From Ectobacillus ponti (GTDB lineage: Bacteria; Bacillota; Bacilli; Bacillales; Bacillaceae_G): a stretch of 64,000 nt of DNA. Positions 1-8,392 of the stretch are shown in pieces. Under the pieces are notes generated by a model. The model did no database searches, was not told the DNA's origin, and saw only the letters and a program-made list of their open reading frames with translations. The stretch covers positions 286,652 through 350,651 of the forward strand of contig NZ_JANCLT010000005.1 of the NCBI RefSeq assembly GCF_024294785.1, given 5' to 3'. Position 1 is the stretch's first letter; every line of letters starts with the position of its first letter. Position numbers and translations under genes: made by a program.

Positions 1-120
1 GAATTTCATTTTCATAGCTGGCTGCAGGGGGAGAACGTCCCGGTTCAGCGGATGGAAGGAGATATTGACACGGACATTCCTTTCGCGCATATGGAACGTG
101 CAGACTGGTACAGGTCATAG
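1..120 (+). CDS. C-terminal end of an unidentified protein (partial)
   Basis: The reading frame is open from the first base of the window to a TAG at 118-120 and gives 39 residues. The piece is acidic and ends in RADWYRS. I do not recognise the family from this fragment. No clear terminator separates it from the next gene. That it is the end of a real gene is inferred from the open frame and from the promoter that follows it. Confidence 0.45.
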   Translation, partial: EFHFHSWLQGENVPVQRMEGDIDTDIPFAHMERADWYRS

Positions 121-234
121 GAAGAGCGGCCCCGGCAAGGAGGCGCTTGGCATACTCGCGGCACTTTCCTAGAGACAGGGAGACGGAATCACTTGTCATG
201 ATACGGGCTGTTTTTTAAGGGGGGAATTTCGGCA

Positions 235-275
235 TTGCTTTTCTTGTCTCCATACCGATATAATTACCTGGGTAA
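235..275 (+). promoter_or_regulatory. Promoter and probable operator of the MarR-MFS operon
   Basis: A -35-like TTGCTT (235-240) and a perfect -10 TATAAT (259-264) are 18 bases apart. An inverted repeat TTACC-TG-GGTAA (264-275) overlaps the end of the -10. Palindromes at this place are typical for MarR-type repressors that control their own operon, so autoregulation by the next gene is inferred. Confidence 0.6.
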
Positions 276-302
276 ATATATTTGCTTTTTAGAGGAGGAT
301 TT

Positions 303-725
303 ATGCAGCATCACTTATTTCATTCCGTACATCAGCTGTCCCGTGAACTGACGAGGCAGGTGAATGAAGAGCTGCAGCCGCTGGGGATTTACAGCGCCCA
401 GTGGTCTGTTTTATATGTTCTGCACAATGTTGGCCCGTTGACCCAGAGTGCTCTGTGCCGCCACTTGGCCGTAGAGGCTCCGCCCATGACACGTGTGGTC
501 CAGCGCCTTGTCAAGCAAGGCTATGTGCAGCAGGTTGCCGGAGAGGATAAGCGGGCGAAATATGTGGAGCTCACAGAAGCGGCTGTTGCCGCATTCCCCG
601 TCTGGGAGAGCGCGATTTCCCGGGTGCATGAAAAGACGCTGCGGCAGATTCCTGAACTGCTGCAGCAGGAGCTGAGTGATTCCTTGCAGTTTTGGCTCCG
701 GCAATTGAAAGGAGAGATTCTATGA
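303..725 (+). CDS. MarR family transcriptional regulator
   Basis: A 140-residue protein of normal MarR length. A winged-helix core is visible: TQSALCRHLAVEAPPMTRVV forms the helix-turn-helix and the wing has DKRAKYVELTEA, close to the usual D-x-R motif of the family. The ATG at 303 is chosen because AGAGGAGG lies 5-6 bases upstream; a frame extension to 282 lacks a ribosome site. Its stop overlaps the next start (ATGA), so it is translationally coupled to an MFS transporter. The likely role is a ligand-relieved repressor of that transporter and of itself through the palindrome at 264-275. The ligand is unknown. Confidence 0.85.
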   Translation: MQHHLFHSVHQLSRELTRQVNEELQPLGIYSAQWSVLYVLHNVGPLTQSALCRHLAVEAPPMTRVVQRLVKQGYVQQVAGEDKRAKYVELTEAAVAAFPVWESAISRVHEKTLRQIPELLQQELSDSLQFWLRQLKGEIL

Positions 726-1903
726 AAAGTGCCCGATTATGGACACGAAACTTTGTCAGTGTGTCAGCCAGCAGTTTTTTTCTGTTTTTAGCATTCTATT
801 ATTTACTTGTTGTACTGCCGATTTACTCCATCCAAAGCCTGCACGGCCGTGAATCGGAGGCAGGCCTCATTGTGACCGTATTTTTGGTTGCAGCAATCCT
901 TGTCCGGCCCCTTGCCGGGCGGTGGATGGAGCGCTTCGGCACCCACCGTGTGTTTTTGCTGTCTCTGGTCATCTTTGCCGGGATGGCCTCCTTATACACG
1001 CTGCCCAGCTCCATGGCAGGCCTGTTGCTTCTCCGGTTCCTTCAAGGTATTGGATTTGGGATGGCCACTACTGCAGCCGGCTCCATTGTGGCGGCAATTG
1101 TTCCTGACTCCAGGAGGGGAGAAGGGATGGGCTATTATGCCATGTCCATGAACCTTGCCATGGTGCTCGGTCCGTTTCTCGGACTGACCGCGCTGCACAA
1201 ATGGGGCGGCGGCGTTATGTTTTTGCTCAGCTTCCTCTTCGCTGCGGGAGCACTCGCAGCTGCATTCTTGATCCGGGTGCCGGAACAAAGCTCCGTACGC
1301 CCAGCCGCCAAAGCAAGTATACTTGAAATGTCCGCCCTCCGCATCTCGCTTATTGCAGCGGTATTCGCCCTTGTATACGCATCCATCCTTTCTTTTGTGT
1401 CTGTGTACGCAAAGAAAATTGGCCTGGAGTCTGTATCCAGTTACTTCTTTGTGGTGTATGCGGCGGTTCTGCTGCTGTCCCGTCCGTTCACAGGAAGATT
1501 GTATGACCGCTATGGGGCAAACAGCATCGTATATCCGGCCTTTTTTTGCTTTGCAGCCGGTATGCTGCTGCTCAGTCAGGCGGAAGCGGCAGCAGGCTTT
1601 CTGACTGCAGCCGGTTTGATTGGCCTGGGCTGGGGCACATTGTTCCCAAGCTTTCAGACCATCGCCATACAAGGTGCGTCTCCGGCCAGACGGGGAGCGG
1701 CGACTGCCACCTTCTTATCCATTTTCGACTTTGGCATCGGTATCGGCTCCTTCCTGGTTGGCTTGCTGGCGGTGCATGTTTCCTTCCGCTCCTTATACGG
1801 ATATAGCGCAATCATTATCGCTGCAGGAGCAGTGATGTATGGTGTGCTGCAGGCACAAGCAAACCGCAGCAAGCGGAATTTGCAGAAAAAGCAGGCTTCG
1901 TGA
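722..1903 (+). CDS. MFS family efflux transporter
   Basis: A 393-residue integral membrane protein with about 12 hydrophobic segments, the normal size of a drug/metabolite antiporter of the major facilitator superfamily. The loop motif between TM2 and TM3 is seen as GRWMERFGTHRV, and its repeat in the second half as GRLYDRYGANS. It resembles YwoG/YfmO-type exporters. The ATG at 722 overlaps the MarR stop and has GAAAGGAG upstream. Pairing with a MarR regulator suggests inducible export of a toxic small molecule. The substrate cannot be read from the sequence. Confidence 0.85.
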   Translation: MKSARLWTRNFVSVSASSFFLFLAFYYLLVVLPIYSIQSLHGRESEAGLIVTVFLVAAILVRPLAGRWMERFGTHRVFLLSLVIFAGMASLYTLPSSMAGLLLLRFLQGIGFGMATTAAGSIVAAIVPDSRRGEGMGYYAMSMNLAMVLGPFLGLTALHKWGGGVMFLLSFLFAAGALAAAFLIRVPEQSSVRPAAKASILEMSALRISLIAAVFALVYASILSFVSVYAKKIGLESVSSYFFVVYAAVLLLSRPFTGRLYDRYGANSIVYPAFFCFAAGMLLLSQAEAAAGFLTAAGLIGLGWGTLFPSFQTIAIQGASPARRGAATATFLSIFDFGIGIGSFLVGLLAVHVSFRSLYGYSAIIIAAGAVMYGVLQAQANRSKRNLQKKQAS

Positions 1904-1929
1904 GGGGGCGCGAACAGCAATCATATGTT

Positions 1930-1969
1930 AAAAGCGGCAGGAACAACCAGTACCTGCCGCTTTTGGCAT
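1930..1969 (+). terminator. Rho-independent terminator of the MarR-MFS operon
   Basis: A 12-bp stem (1930-1941 with 1953-1964) with a GC-rich core and a short T run ends the operon. Confidence 0.85.
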
Positions 1970-2142
1970 ATCTGCTGCTTTGTGTCTATATCTCAGCATC
2001 ATAGGTGCGCATGCAGGCATAGAAAATAGAAATGTTGACTGATAATTATATCTTCCCGACTCACTTTCTTTTATGATATAAGTATGAGAGATATAGGTTA
2101 GCTGAAGAATGGGTGCAGGAGTTGAAAAGGGGGATACATAGC

Positions 2143-4074
2143 TTGAATACAAAATATCTGGATTTATTGGCCCAAAAGTATGATAGCGAGGAGAAAGTGG
2201 TCACAGAGATTATTAATTTGGAAGCGATCCTCAATTTGCCCAAAGGGACGGAGCATTTTGTCAGTGATCTGCACGGGGAGTACCAAGCCTTTCAGCATGT
2301 GCTCAGAAATGGCTCCGGAAATGTCAGAGAGAAGATCCGGGACTTGTTTCAAGATGTTTTATTTGAAAAAGAAATTAACGAATTTGCGACATTGGTGTAT
2401 TATCCTGAAGAGAAGTTGCAGCTGGTAAAAAATGATTTTGGGAATGAGGAAGAATTACACCAATGGTATACAGTCATCATTGAGCGGATGATCCGTCTGA
2501 TTTCACATGCCTCCTCCAAATATACACGTTCGAAGCTGCGTAAAGCACTGCCGAGCCAGTTTGTTTATATTATCGAGGAGCTGCTGTATAAGGCGAATAA
2601 GTCTACAAATAAAGAGCAGTATTACACAGAAATTGTGCAGCAGATTATCTCTTTGGGGCAAGCGGACAAGCTGATTACAGGACTCGCTTACACGACGCAG
2701 CGATTGGTTGTGGACCATCTGCATGTAGTCGGGGACATTTATGACCGCGGGCCGGAGCCGGATAAAATTATGGATACCCTAATTCATTATCATTCTGTGG
2801 ATATTCAGTGGGGCAACCATGATGTACTGTGGCTGGGCGCTTTTTCCGGCTCGATGGTTTGCCTTGCGAATATTATTCGTATTTGTGCCAGATATGACAA
2901 CTTGGATATTATTGAAGATGTATATGGAATTAATCTGAGGCCGCTGCTGAATCTGGCGGAGAGATACTATGGGGACAACCCGGCTTTCAGACCTAAGGCC
3001 CATGCAGACAAACAGCTGACCGATCATGAAAAGCTGCAAATTACAAAAATTCACCAGGCTATTGCGATGATACAGTTCAAGCTGGAAATGCCGATTATAA
3101 AGAGACGTCCGTACTTCAATATGTCTGAAAGGCTCTTGCTTGAAAAAATTGATTATGAGAAGAACGAGATTACGCTTCGCGGGAAGACATATCCGTTGGA
3201 AAACAGCTGCTTTGCAACAGTGAATCCGCAACAGCCTGACCAATTATTGGAGGAAGAACAGCAGGTGATGGAACGGCTGCTGTTTGCGGTCCAGCATTCG
3301 GAGAAATTGGCCAGACATATGAATTTCCTGATGAAGAAAGGGAGCCTGTATCTGAAATACAACGGGAACTTGTTGATACACGGCTGTATTCCCCTGGATG
3401 AGGAAGGGAATATGGAAAAAATGACAATCGAGGGTAAAACGTATTCGGGCCGTGATTTGCTTGATATTTTCGAGCGTTACCTGCGGCATTCCTTCGCACA
3501 TCCCGAAGAGACAAATGATTTGGCAACAGATATGGTCTGGTACTTATGGACCGGAGAATATTCTTCGCTCTTTGGAAAAAGAGAAATGACAACCTTTGAG
3601 AGATACTTTATCAAGGATAAGAAAACACATAAAGAAATCAAGAATCCATACTACCATTTGCGCGAAAAGGAAGAAATCTGCCGCAAAATCCTGGCTGAAT
3701 TTGAGCTGAATCCAGATCAGGGCCATATCATAAACGGTCATACGCCGGTTAAGGAAATTGATGGGGAAAATCCGGTAAAGGCAAATGGAAAGATGATTGT
3801 AATTGATGGCGGGTTTTCCAAGGCCTATCAATCGACAACCGGCATAGCTGGCTATACCCTTCTCTACAATTCCTACGGCATGCAGTTGGTTGCCCATAAG
3901 CATTTTAATTCGAAGGAAGACGTTTTGCGTGACGGAACGGATGTTTTATCGGTCAAAAGACTGGTGGATCAGGAAGTAAAGAGAAAAAAGGTTAGAGAAA
4001 CGAATATCGGCGAGGAGCTATTGCAGGAAATTTCGATTCTCAATCGTTTGCGGGAATACCGCTACATGAATTGA
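2143..4074 (+). CDS. fbp: Fructose-1,6-bisphosphatase, class III
   Basis: Converts fructose 1,6-bisphosphate to fructose 6-phosphate in gluconeogenesis in the cytosol. The 643-residue protein matches the Firmicutes class III enzyme end to end as I recall it. Metal-site motifs of the metallophosphatase fold are visible: [10 protein letters not shown] near the N-terminus, GDIYDRG, and WGNHDVLW, with INGHTPVKE and [10 protein letters not shown] in the C-terminal half. The TTG at 2143 is preferred because AAAAGGGGG lies 9 bases upstream; a GTG at 2113 in the same frame is possible but has a weak ribosome site. The gene stands alone between two terminators. Gluconeogenic enzymes fit an organism that also takes up gluconate. 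Confidence 0.95.
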   Translation: MNTKYLDLLAQKYDSEEKVVTEIINLEAILNLPKGTEHFVSDLHGEYQAFQHVLRNGSGNVREKIRDLFQDVLFEKEINEFATLVYYPEEKLQLVKNDFGNEEELHQWYTVIIERMIRLISHASSKYTRSKLRKALPSQFVYIIEELLYKANKSTNKEQYYTEIVQQIISLGQADKLITGLAYTTQRLVVDHLHVVGDIYDRGPEPDKIMDTLIHYHSVDIQWGNHDVLWLGAFSGSMVCLANIIRICARYDNLDIIEDVYGINLRPLLNLAERYYGDNPAFRPKAHADKQLTDHEKLQITKIHQAIAMIQFKLEMPIIKRRPYFNMSERLLLEKIDYEKNEITLRGKTYPLENSCFATVNPQQPDQLLEEEQQVMERLLFAVQHSEKLARHMNFLMKKGSLYLKYNGNLLIHGCIPLDEEGNMEKMTIEGKTYSGRDLLDIFERYLRHSFAHPEETNDLATDMVWYLWTGEYSSLFGKREMTTFERYFIKDKKTHKEIKNPYYHLREKEEICRKILAEFELNPDQGHIINGHTPVKEIDGENPVKANGKMIVIDGGFSKAYQSTTGIAGYTLLYNSYGMQLVAHKHFNSKEDVLRDGTDVLSVKRLVDQEVKRKKVRETNIGEELLQEISILNRLREYRYMN

Positions 4075-4139
4075 TGCAGCCAGATTGCCTGCAATGGGCT
4101 CCTGCGGCATTGGTGTGCGGTTTCAATAAGAAAGCGGAA

Positions 4140-4175
4140 GCTAAGGATGAGTCAGTGGCAATCCTTAGCTTTTTT
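4140..4175 (+). terminator. Terminator of fbp
   Basis: A 9-bp stem GCTAAGGAT/ATCCTTAGC is followed by six T. Confidence 0.9.
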
Positions 4176-4214
4176 ATGTAGGGAAGGGGCTGCTTGTGGA
4201 CGCAGCTGTTGGCG

Positions 4215-4269
4215 GCCCGCTCTGCAATAGGGGTATTGGCAGCGTCCCCCTGTTGCAGAGCATGCGGGC
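4215..4269. other. Long imperfect stem-loop
   Basis: GCCCGC (4215-4220) pairs with GCGGGC (4264-4269), and inside it TCTGCAA and AGGGG pair with CCCC and TTGCAGA, leaving small bulges and a loop of about 12 bases. It lies just downstream of the small minus-strand gene at 4289-4393 and has no adjacent T run on either strand. Its role is unknown; it may stabilise the 3' end of that short transcript. Confidence 0.5.
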
Positions 4270-4288
4270 GGGGATGGGAATCAGCTCA

Positions 4289-4393
4289 TTATTGGAATAA
4301 GTCTGCAAAAGCACGTGTAATGGCAAAGGCTTGATAGCTGAATACAGAGGCAGCGGAAGCGCTGAACAAATACACCATAATATGATTGAACAT
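4289..4393 (-). CDS. 34-residue small hydrophobic protein
   Basis: The frame runs ATG 4393 to TAA 4289 and encodes 34 residues with a hydrophobic, alanine-rich middle (ASAASVFSYQAFAI) and an end RAFADLFQ. A ribosome site AAAGGGGGA lies about 9 bases upstream, which is the main reason to believe it. A promoter-like TTACAA-18-TAATAT stands further upstream. I do not recognise the family. Its place next to spore coat genes makes a sporulation role possible but unproven. Confidence 0.5.
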   Translation of the reverse strand: MFNHIMVYLFSASAASVFSYQAFAITRAFADLFQ

Positions 4394-4554
4394 TGTAATA
4401 AGTCCCCCTTTATTTTACATTGTAAATTCTTAACTATATTAAATATAAGGCAAAGTACCTTGTAAGTAAATGGCAATGAATTGAAGGTAAGGGATTACAA
4501 CGTGCAAAACAGGAAAACTGCCGGAAAAGGATGAGGGAATCAGCAGCGGCAATG

Positions 4555-4582
4555 AAGACCCCTGAAGAAGAGCAGGGGTCTT
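4555..4582. terminator. Hairpin after the minus-strand coat operon
   Basis: A 9-bp stem AAGACCCCT/AGGGGTCTT with a 10-base loop lies just past the stop of the CotF-like gene at 4593. A T-rich tail exists only in the plus direction, so its work as a terminator for the minus-strand operon is uncertain. Confidence 0.5.
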
Positions 4583-4592
4583 GTTTGTGCAA

Positions 4593-4889
4593 TTAATCTG
4601 CCAGGAGGATTGCTGTTTCTGCAGCCTGCAAATTGACCTGCAGCTGCTCGTTTGGATCATACGGATGATAATAGCCTTTTGCCTCCATATATTTGCTGAT
4701 GGTTTCATGTGTTGCGACTGCATCCCGCAGCTGCTGGCGGAGCACAGCCTTGAGCTCAGGATTTCCCACTTCGGTCACAGCAAACGCCAAATTTCTTACG
4801 CCGGATTTGGCGGTAATCAAAAAGTCAGAGGCGATGACTTGGTCTGTCATACTGCCCATACCCGCAATTTTTTGTAATAAATTGGTCAT
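4593..4889 (-). CDS. Spore coat protein, CotF family
   Basis: A 98-residue helical protein with the CotF-family core: a conserved DFLITAKSGVRNLAFAVTE helix and a C-terminal KGYYHPYDPNEQLQ segment. In B. subtilis such proteins (CotF, YraD, YraF) are found in the spore coat. Its ATG overlaps the stop of the upstream 68-residue coat gene (ATGA), so the two are cotranslated. The second divergent unit at 5263-5850 holds a matching pair, which suggests duplication of a two-gene module. Confidence 0.85.
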   Translation of the reverse strand: MTNLLQKIAGMGSMTDQVIASDFLITAKSGVRNLAFAVTEVGNPELKAVLRQQLRDAVATHETISKYMEAKGYYHPYDPNEQLQVNLQAAETAILLAD

Positions 4890-5092
4890 TTGTGTCCCTC
4901 CTGTGCTGTCAGCAAGTCGCGCAGCTGCTCAATATGCTTCTTTCCCAGTGTCGCATCCGCTGAGAGAATGAGTTTGAGTTCCTCATCCTGCACCAGCTTG
5001 TCCATCGTCGCAGATTTCGTCACACAAACATTTTTGAAATTCAAAATCTCTTGTGCCTCTAGCATTTCGTGCTGTCCTAAAGGATGAATCAT
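4886..5092 (-). CDS. Small spore coat protein, partner of the CotF-like gene
   Basis: A 68-residue protein. The ATG at 5092 has AAGGGG upstream and gives a product of the same size as the protein at 5263-5469. The C-terminal part (DEELKLILSADATLGKKHIE) is the short helical type seen in YraG/YraE-like coat proteins. The frame extends further upstream, but without a convincing start. It is transcribed away from the adhB cluster, from a shared control region of about 170 bases. Confidence 0.7.
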   Translation of the reverse strand: MIHPLGQHEMLEAQEILNFKNVCVTKSATMDKLVQDEELKLILSADATLGKKHIEQLRDLLTAQEGHK

Positions 5093-5262
5093 AGCTTTCG
5101 CCCCTTGTGAATGGATGTATGCACTTATGTTACCTGTTTCCCAATATATTATGCACTGCCGGCCCGGTGTCAGCAGCAGAAACCCTGTTGTCCGAATAAA
5201 AAAGAAGATTTCGGGGGAGATTGCGTGTAGTGAGATTTTATTAAACGGATGGGGGCAGAGTA

Positions 5263-5469
5263 ATGGAACGAGACGGATTAGCATACCACGAGACGATGGA
5301 TGCGCATGAAATGGTAAATATAAAAACCATCGGTCTGATGAAAGCAAAGCTGATGCAAGGTCTTTGCTTTGACAATGACCTGAAAGCTTTGATGGAAAAA
5401 GACGTACAGCAATCCACCGCAGCGTTGAAGGAACTGAAAGAGCTGTATTTGAAGGCGCGGACATTGTAA
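5263..5469 (+). CDS. Small spore coat protein (YraG/YraE-like)
   Basis: A 68-residue helical protein with HETMDAHEMVNIKTIGLMKAK followed by a helix rich in Lys and Glu. The ATG at 5263 has GGGGGCAG about 6 bases upstream. It is the first gene of a three-gene unit with a CotF-like protein and AdhB, the same order as yraG-yraF-adhB in B. subtilis. That order is the best support for a spore coat role. It mirrors the minus-strand pair at 4593-5092. Confidence 0.75.
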   Translation: MERDGLAYHETMDAHEMVNIKTIGLMKAKLMQGLCFDNDLKALMEKDVQQSTAALKELKELYLKARTL

Positions 5470-5487
5470 TAAGGAGGAGATGGCAGG

Positions 5488-5850
5488 ATGAATGAAGATT
5501 ATTTGGATCCGAAATATGCAGAAGGAATGCCAAAGCTGGCTGACGCTGCCATTGCAATGGAGTTTTTGATTTCTGTCAAAACAACAGCCCGGAACTATGC
5601 TGTTGCACTGACAGAAACAACAAGTGCAGATCTGCGGCACGTGCTGAGCAAACAAATGGAGGAAGCACTGAATCTGCATGAGGAGCTGTCGCAGCTCATG
5701 ATGAAAAAAGGGTGGCTGTACCCAAATGATTTGGGCAAGCAAATTGAGTTGGATTTGAAATCCATGGAGGTTGCACTCGGCATTGCCGAAATGAATCTAT
5801 ATCCAAACGATACAGACAGGCTGGGCATGTTTGCAACACCTGATAAATGA
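5488..5850 (+). CDS. Spore coat protein, CotF family (YraF-like)
   Basis: A 120-residue protein of the CotF family with the conserved helix MEFLISVKTTARNYAVALTE and a KKGWLYPNDLGKQIE segment that corresponds to KGYYHPYDPNEQLQ in the minus-strand paralog. AAGGAGGAG precedes the ATG. It sits 18 bases after the small coat gene and 13 bases before adhB, so the three probably form one sporulation operon. Confidence 0.85.
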   Translation: MNEDYLDPKYAEGMPKLADAAIAMEFLISVKTTARNYAVALTETTSADLRHVLSKQMEEALNLHEELSQLMMKKGWLYPNDLGKQIELDLKSMEVALGIAEMNLYPNDTDRLGMFATPDK

Positions 5851-5863
5851 GGAGGGATGAGGC

Positions 5864-7000
5864 ATGAAGGCAGTTACATATCAAGGAATTAAAAATGTAC
5901 AGGTCAAAGAGGTGAAGGATCCCTCCATTAAGAACGCAGATGATATCATCATCAAGGTTACATCATCCGCCATCTGCGGATCGGACTTGCACCTCCTCCA
6001 CGCGATGATTCCGAACCTGCCTACAGATTATGTAATTGGGCATGAGCCGATGGGCATTGTGGAAGAGGTCGGTCCGGAGGTGACAAAGCTAAAGCGCGGG
6101 GACCGGGTGATTATCCCATTCAATGTCAGCTGTGGCCATTGCTGGTATTGCACCCATGACTTGACGAGTCAGTGCGACAACTCCAATCCGCACGGGGAAA
6201 TGGGCGGGTTTTTTGGATATTCGGAAACAACGGGCGGTTACGCGGGCGGACAGGCTGAATTTATGCGTATCCCATATGGAAACTTCACGCCATTTAAAAT
6301 TCCGGATAATTGCGAAGTGGAGGATGAAAAGCTTGTGCTGCTTGCTGATGCAGCCTCCACTGCATATTGGAGCGTAGAGAATTCAGGCATGAAGCCGGGA
6401 GATACAGTCGTCATTCTCGGCTGCGGTCCTGTCGGGCTGTTGGCGCAGAAGTTTGCCTGGTTTAAGGGTGCCAAGCGGGTCATTGCAGTGGACTACATTG
6501 ACTACCGGTTAGAGCATGCCAGACGGACAAACAAGGTGGAGACAGTGGACTTTGGCAGAATTGAAGATGCCGGGGAGCAGATTAAGGAAATGACCCAGGG
6601 CGGCGCGGATATTGTCATTGACTGCTCGGGCATGAGCGGAAAGATGACACCGATGGAGTTCTTGGCGGTGGGGATGAAACTGCAAGGCGGCGCCATGGGC
6701 GGGCTTGTCATCGCTTCGCAGGCAGTGCGCAAAGGCGGAACCATCCAAGTGACAGGTGTATACGGCGGGCGCTATAACGCCTTCCCGATGGGGGACATTT
6801 TCCAGCGCAATGTGAACATCAGAACAGGGCAGGCGCCGGTTATTCCTTATATGCCATATTTGTATGAGTTAATCAATGAAGGGAAAATTGATCCGAGCGA
6901 TGTGGTGACACATGTTCTTCCGCTTCAGGAGGCGAAGCGCGGGTATGAAGTATTCGACACGAGAACAGATGGCTGCATCAAGGTAGTGTTAAAACCGTAA
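5864..7000 (+). CDS. adhB: Zinc-dependent alcohol/formaldehyde-type dehydrogenase
   Basis: A 378-residue medium-chain dehydrogenase (GroES-like domain plus Rossmann fold). Catalytic zinc ligands appear as Cys38 in AICGSDLH and His60-Glu61 in GHEPMG. The structural zinc site is complete (Cys90, Cys93, Cys96, Cys104 in CGHCWYCTHDLTSQC). The nucleotide-binding signature is GCGPVG. Length and the long GGFFGYSETTGGYAGGQAEF loop fit the glutathione-independent formaldehyde dehydrogenase-like group that contains B. subtilis AdhB. The substrate is unknown. Position behind two coat genes matches the yra cluster and suggests expression during sporulation. Confidence 0.88.
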   Translation: MKAVTYQGIKNVQVKEVKDPSIKNADDIIIKVTSSAICGSDLHLLHAMIPNLPTDYVIGHEPMGIVEEVGPEVTKLKRGDRVIIPFNVSCGHCWYCTHDLTSQCDNSNPHGEMGGFFGYSETTGGYAGGQAEFMRIPYGNFTPFKIPDNCEVEDEKLVLLADAASTAYWSVENSGMKPGDTVVILGCGPVGLLAQKFAWFKGAKRVIAVDYIDYRLEHARRTNKVETVDFGRIEDAGEQIKEMTQGGADIVIDCSGMSGKMTPMEFLAVGMKLQGGAMGGLVIASQAVRKGGTIQVTGVYGGRYNAFPMGDIFQRNVNIRTGQAPVIPYMPYLYELINEGKIDPSDVVTHVLPLQEAKRGYEVFDTRTDGCIKVVLKP

Positions 7001-7014
7001 TGGTTAAATGGGAG

Positions 7015-7055
7015 AAAAGGGTATCCCGGGCTTTGCCCGAGGTACCCTTTTCTTT
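7015..7055. terminator. Bidirectional terminator between adhB and the M23 gene
   Basis: A long stem (AAAAGGGTA...TACCCTTTT with an inner GGGC/GCCC) spans 7015-7051 and carries A and T runs on its two sides, so it can serve both convergent genes. Confidence 0.9.
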
Positions 7056-7056
7056 A

Positions 7057-8238
7057 TCAGGGGAGATACTTGCGCGGATCCACGGCATTGGACTTTGCCA
7101 AATTCCAATCTCCCTCGTGTACTTCAAAATGAAGGTGCTGCCCCTCTGACATACCCGTATTCCCCATGATGCCGATTTGTTGGCCCTGTGACACAGATTG
7201 TCCGGCTGAAACCGTTCTTGTGCGCATATGAGCATACACTGTCGTGTATGCTTGGCCATGGATCCGATGCGAGATAAACACGACATTGCCGTAGCTGGCT
7301 GAATAATAGGACCGGATGACCGTGCCCGCGGCGGCGGCGGCAATCGGGACTGTGCCTGAAGCCGCAATGTCCAAGCCTTTATGATTGCCGTCACTGCGCG
7401 AACCGAAGCCGGAGGAGTACGCGCCCGCTGCCGGCTTTATAAAGCCGGCAGAAGCAGAAGGTGAGGCTGCTTGCGGTGCAACTGGAGCCGGGCTGACTGT
7501 TAAGGTGCGCTTTTGTTTTGCTTCTCTGGCCAAAGCAGCGGCTGCTGCTGCCTGTGCTTGCAGCACTTGCTTCTCTTCTTCTGCACTCATCATCTCCGAA
7601 ACCGTCTGCTGAAACTGCTGCAGCAGGGTTTGCAGGACAGCTTCCTTCTGCTTCTGATTCTCTTCAAGCTGTGTTTGCTTTGCTTGCAGGTCTGATTTCA
7701 GTGAGCGGAGGACGGTCTTCTTTTCTTCCACACTTTTCATTTGCTGCCCGAGCAGCGTCTGGTCTTCCTGCTGTTGGTTTAAAATTTGCTGATCTGATTG
7801 GAAAATTAAGTTTACGGAATACAGCTTGTCCAGCAGATCTGCAAAGCTTTTTGTTTCCAAAAGTATATCAGTGACCATACTTGTCCTTGGCTGGGTTTGT
7901 AAGGCGGCCAGTCTTTTTTTGAGAACATCCTGCCGTTGTTCTATTTTTATTTGCAGCTGTTGTATGCTCTGTTTCTTTTCGGCAATTGCATCTTCAGTTG
8001 CATGCATTTCATTTTGAATATGCTCCAGTTCAAGCTGGTTCTTTTCCATTGCAAGGTCAAATTGCTGTACCTGCTCCTTTAATTGATCCATTTGCTCCTG
8101 CAGCACTTGCTTTTCAGCAGCTTTTTGCCGGATCGTCTGCTCGATGGAGCCTGCGCTTTCTGCCTGTGCGCTTGGCATGGCTGCCGGCGTAAGCAGCAAT
8201 CCTGCCGCCAAAGCAATATGTAATCTTCGTCCCTTCAT
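7057..8238 (-). CDS. Secreted M23 peptidoglycan hydrolase with coiled-coil N-terminus
   Basis: A 393-residue exported protein. The start at 8238 follows GGGAGG and opens a signal peptide (MKGRRLHIALAAGLLLTPAA, cleavage likely after AQA). Residues about 30-230 form a long Gln/Lys/Glu coiled coil of the PcsB/CwlO/EnvC type. After an Ala/Pro linker comes a LytM/M23 domain with a complete zinc site: His286 and Asp290 (HKGLDIA) and HLHFE (His368, His370). It should cut peptide cross-bridges in the wall. Proteins of this build are usually controlled by FtsEX through the coiled coil. Three WalR-type boxes upstream (8302-8329) point to control by WalRK. Confidence 0.88.
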   Translation of the reverse strand: MKGRRLHIALAAGLLLTPAAMPSAQAESAGSIEQTIRQKAAEKQVLQEQMDQLKEQVQQFDLAMEKNQLELEHIQNEMHATEDAIAEKKQSIQQLQIKIEQRQDVLKKRLAALQTQPRTSMVTDILLETKSFADLLDKLYSVNLIFQSDQQILNQQQEDQTLLGQQMKSVEEKKTVLRSLKSDLQAKQTQLEENQKQKEAVLQTLLQQFQQTVSEMMSAEEEKQVLQAQAAAAAALAREAKQKRTLTVSPAPVAPQAASPSASAGFIKPAAGAYSSGFGSRSDGNHKGLDIAASGTVPIAAAAAGTVIRSYYSASYGNVVFISHRIHGQAYTTVYAHMRTRTVSAGQSVSQGQQIGIMGNTGMSEGQHLHFEVHEGDWNLAKSNAVDPRKYLP

Positions 8239-8269
8239 TCTTGGTGACCTCCCCGTGTTCTTCACATCA

Positions 8270-8329
8270 GTTATAACACGCAGGAGCTTCACCGGTTGTG
8301 ATGTAATGGAAGTGTAATGGGAATGTAAA
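8270..8329 (-). promoter_or_regulatory. WalR-type direct repeats and promoter of the M23 gene
   Basis: On the plus strand TGTAAT (8302-8307), TGTAAT (8313-8318) and TGTAAA (8324-8329) repeat every 11 bases with 5-base gaps. This fits the established WalR (YycF) box TGTWAH-N5-TGTWAH three times over. On the minus strand an extended -10 (TG-T-TATAAC, core at plus 8270-8275) has no good -35, which suits activation from the adjacent boxes. Confidence 0.7.
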
Positions 8330-8392
8330 AGACCGGCAGTTTTTGTCGTAATTTCTGTATGTATGCCGCGGCGGGACTATAACGAAGAAATC

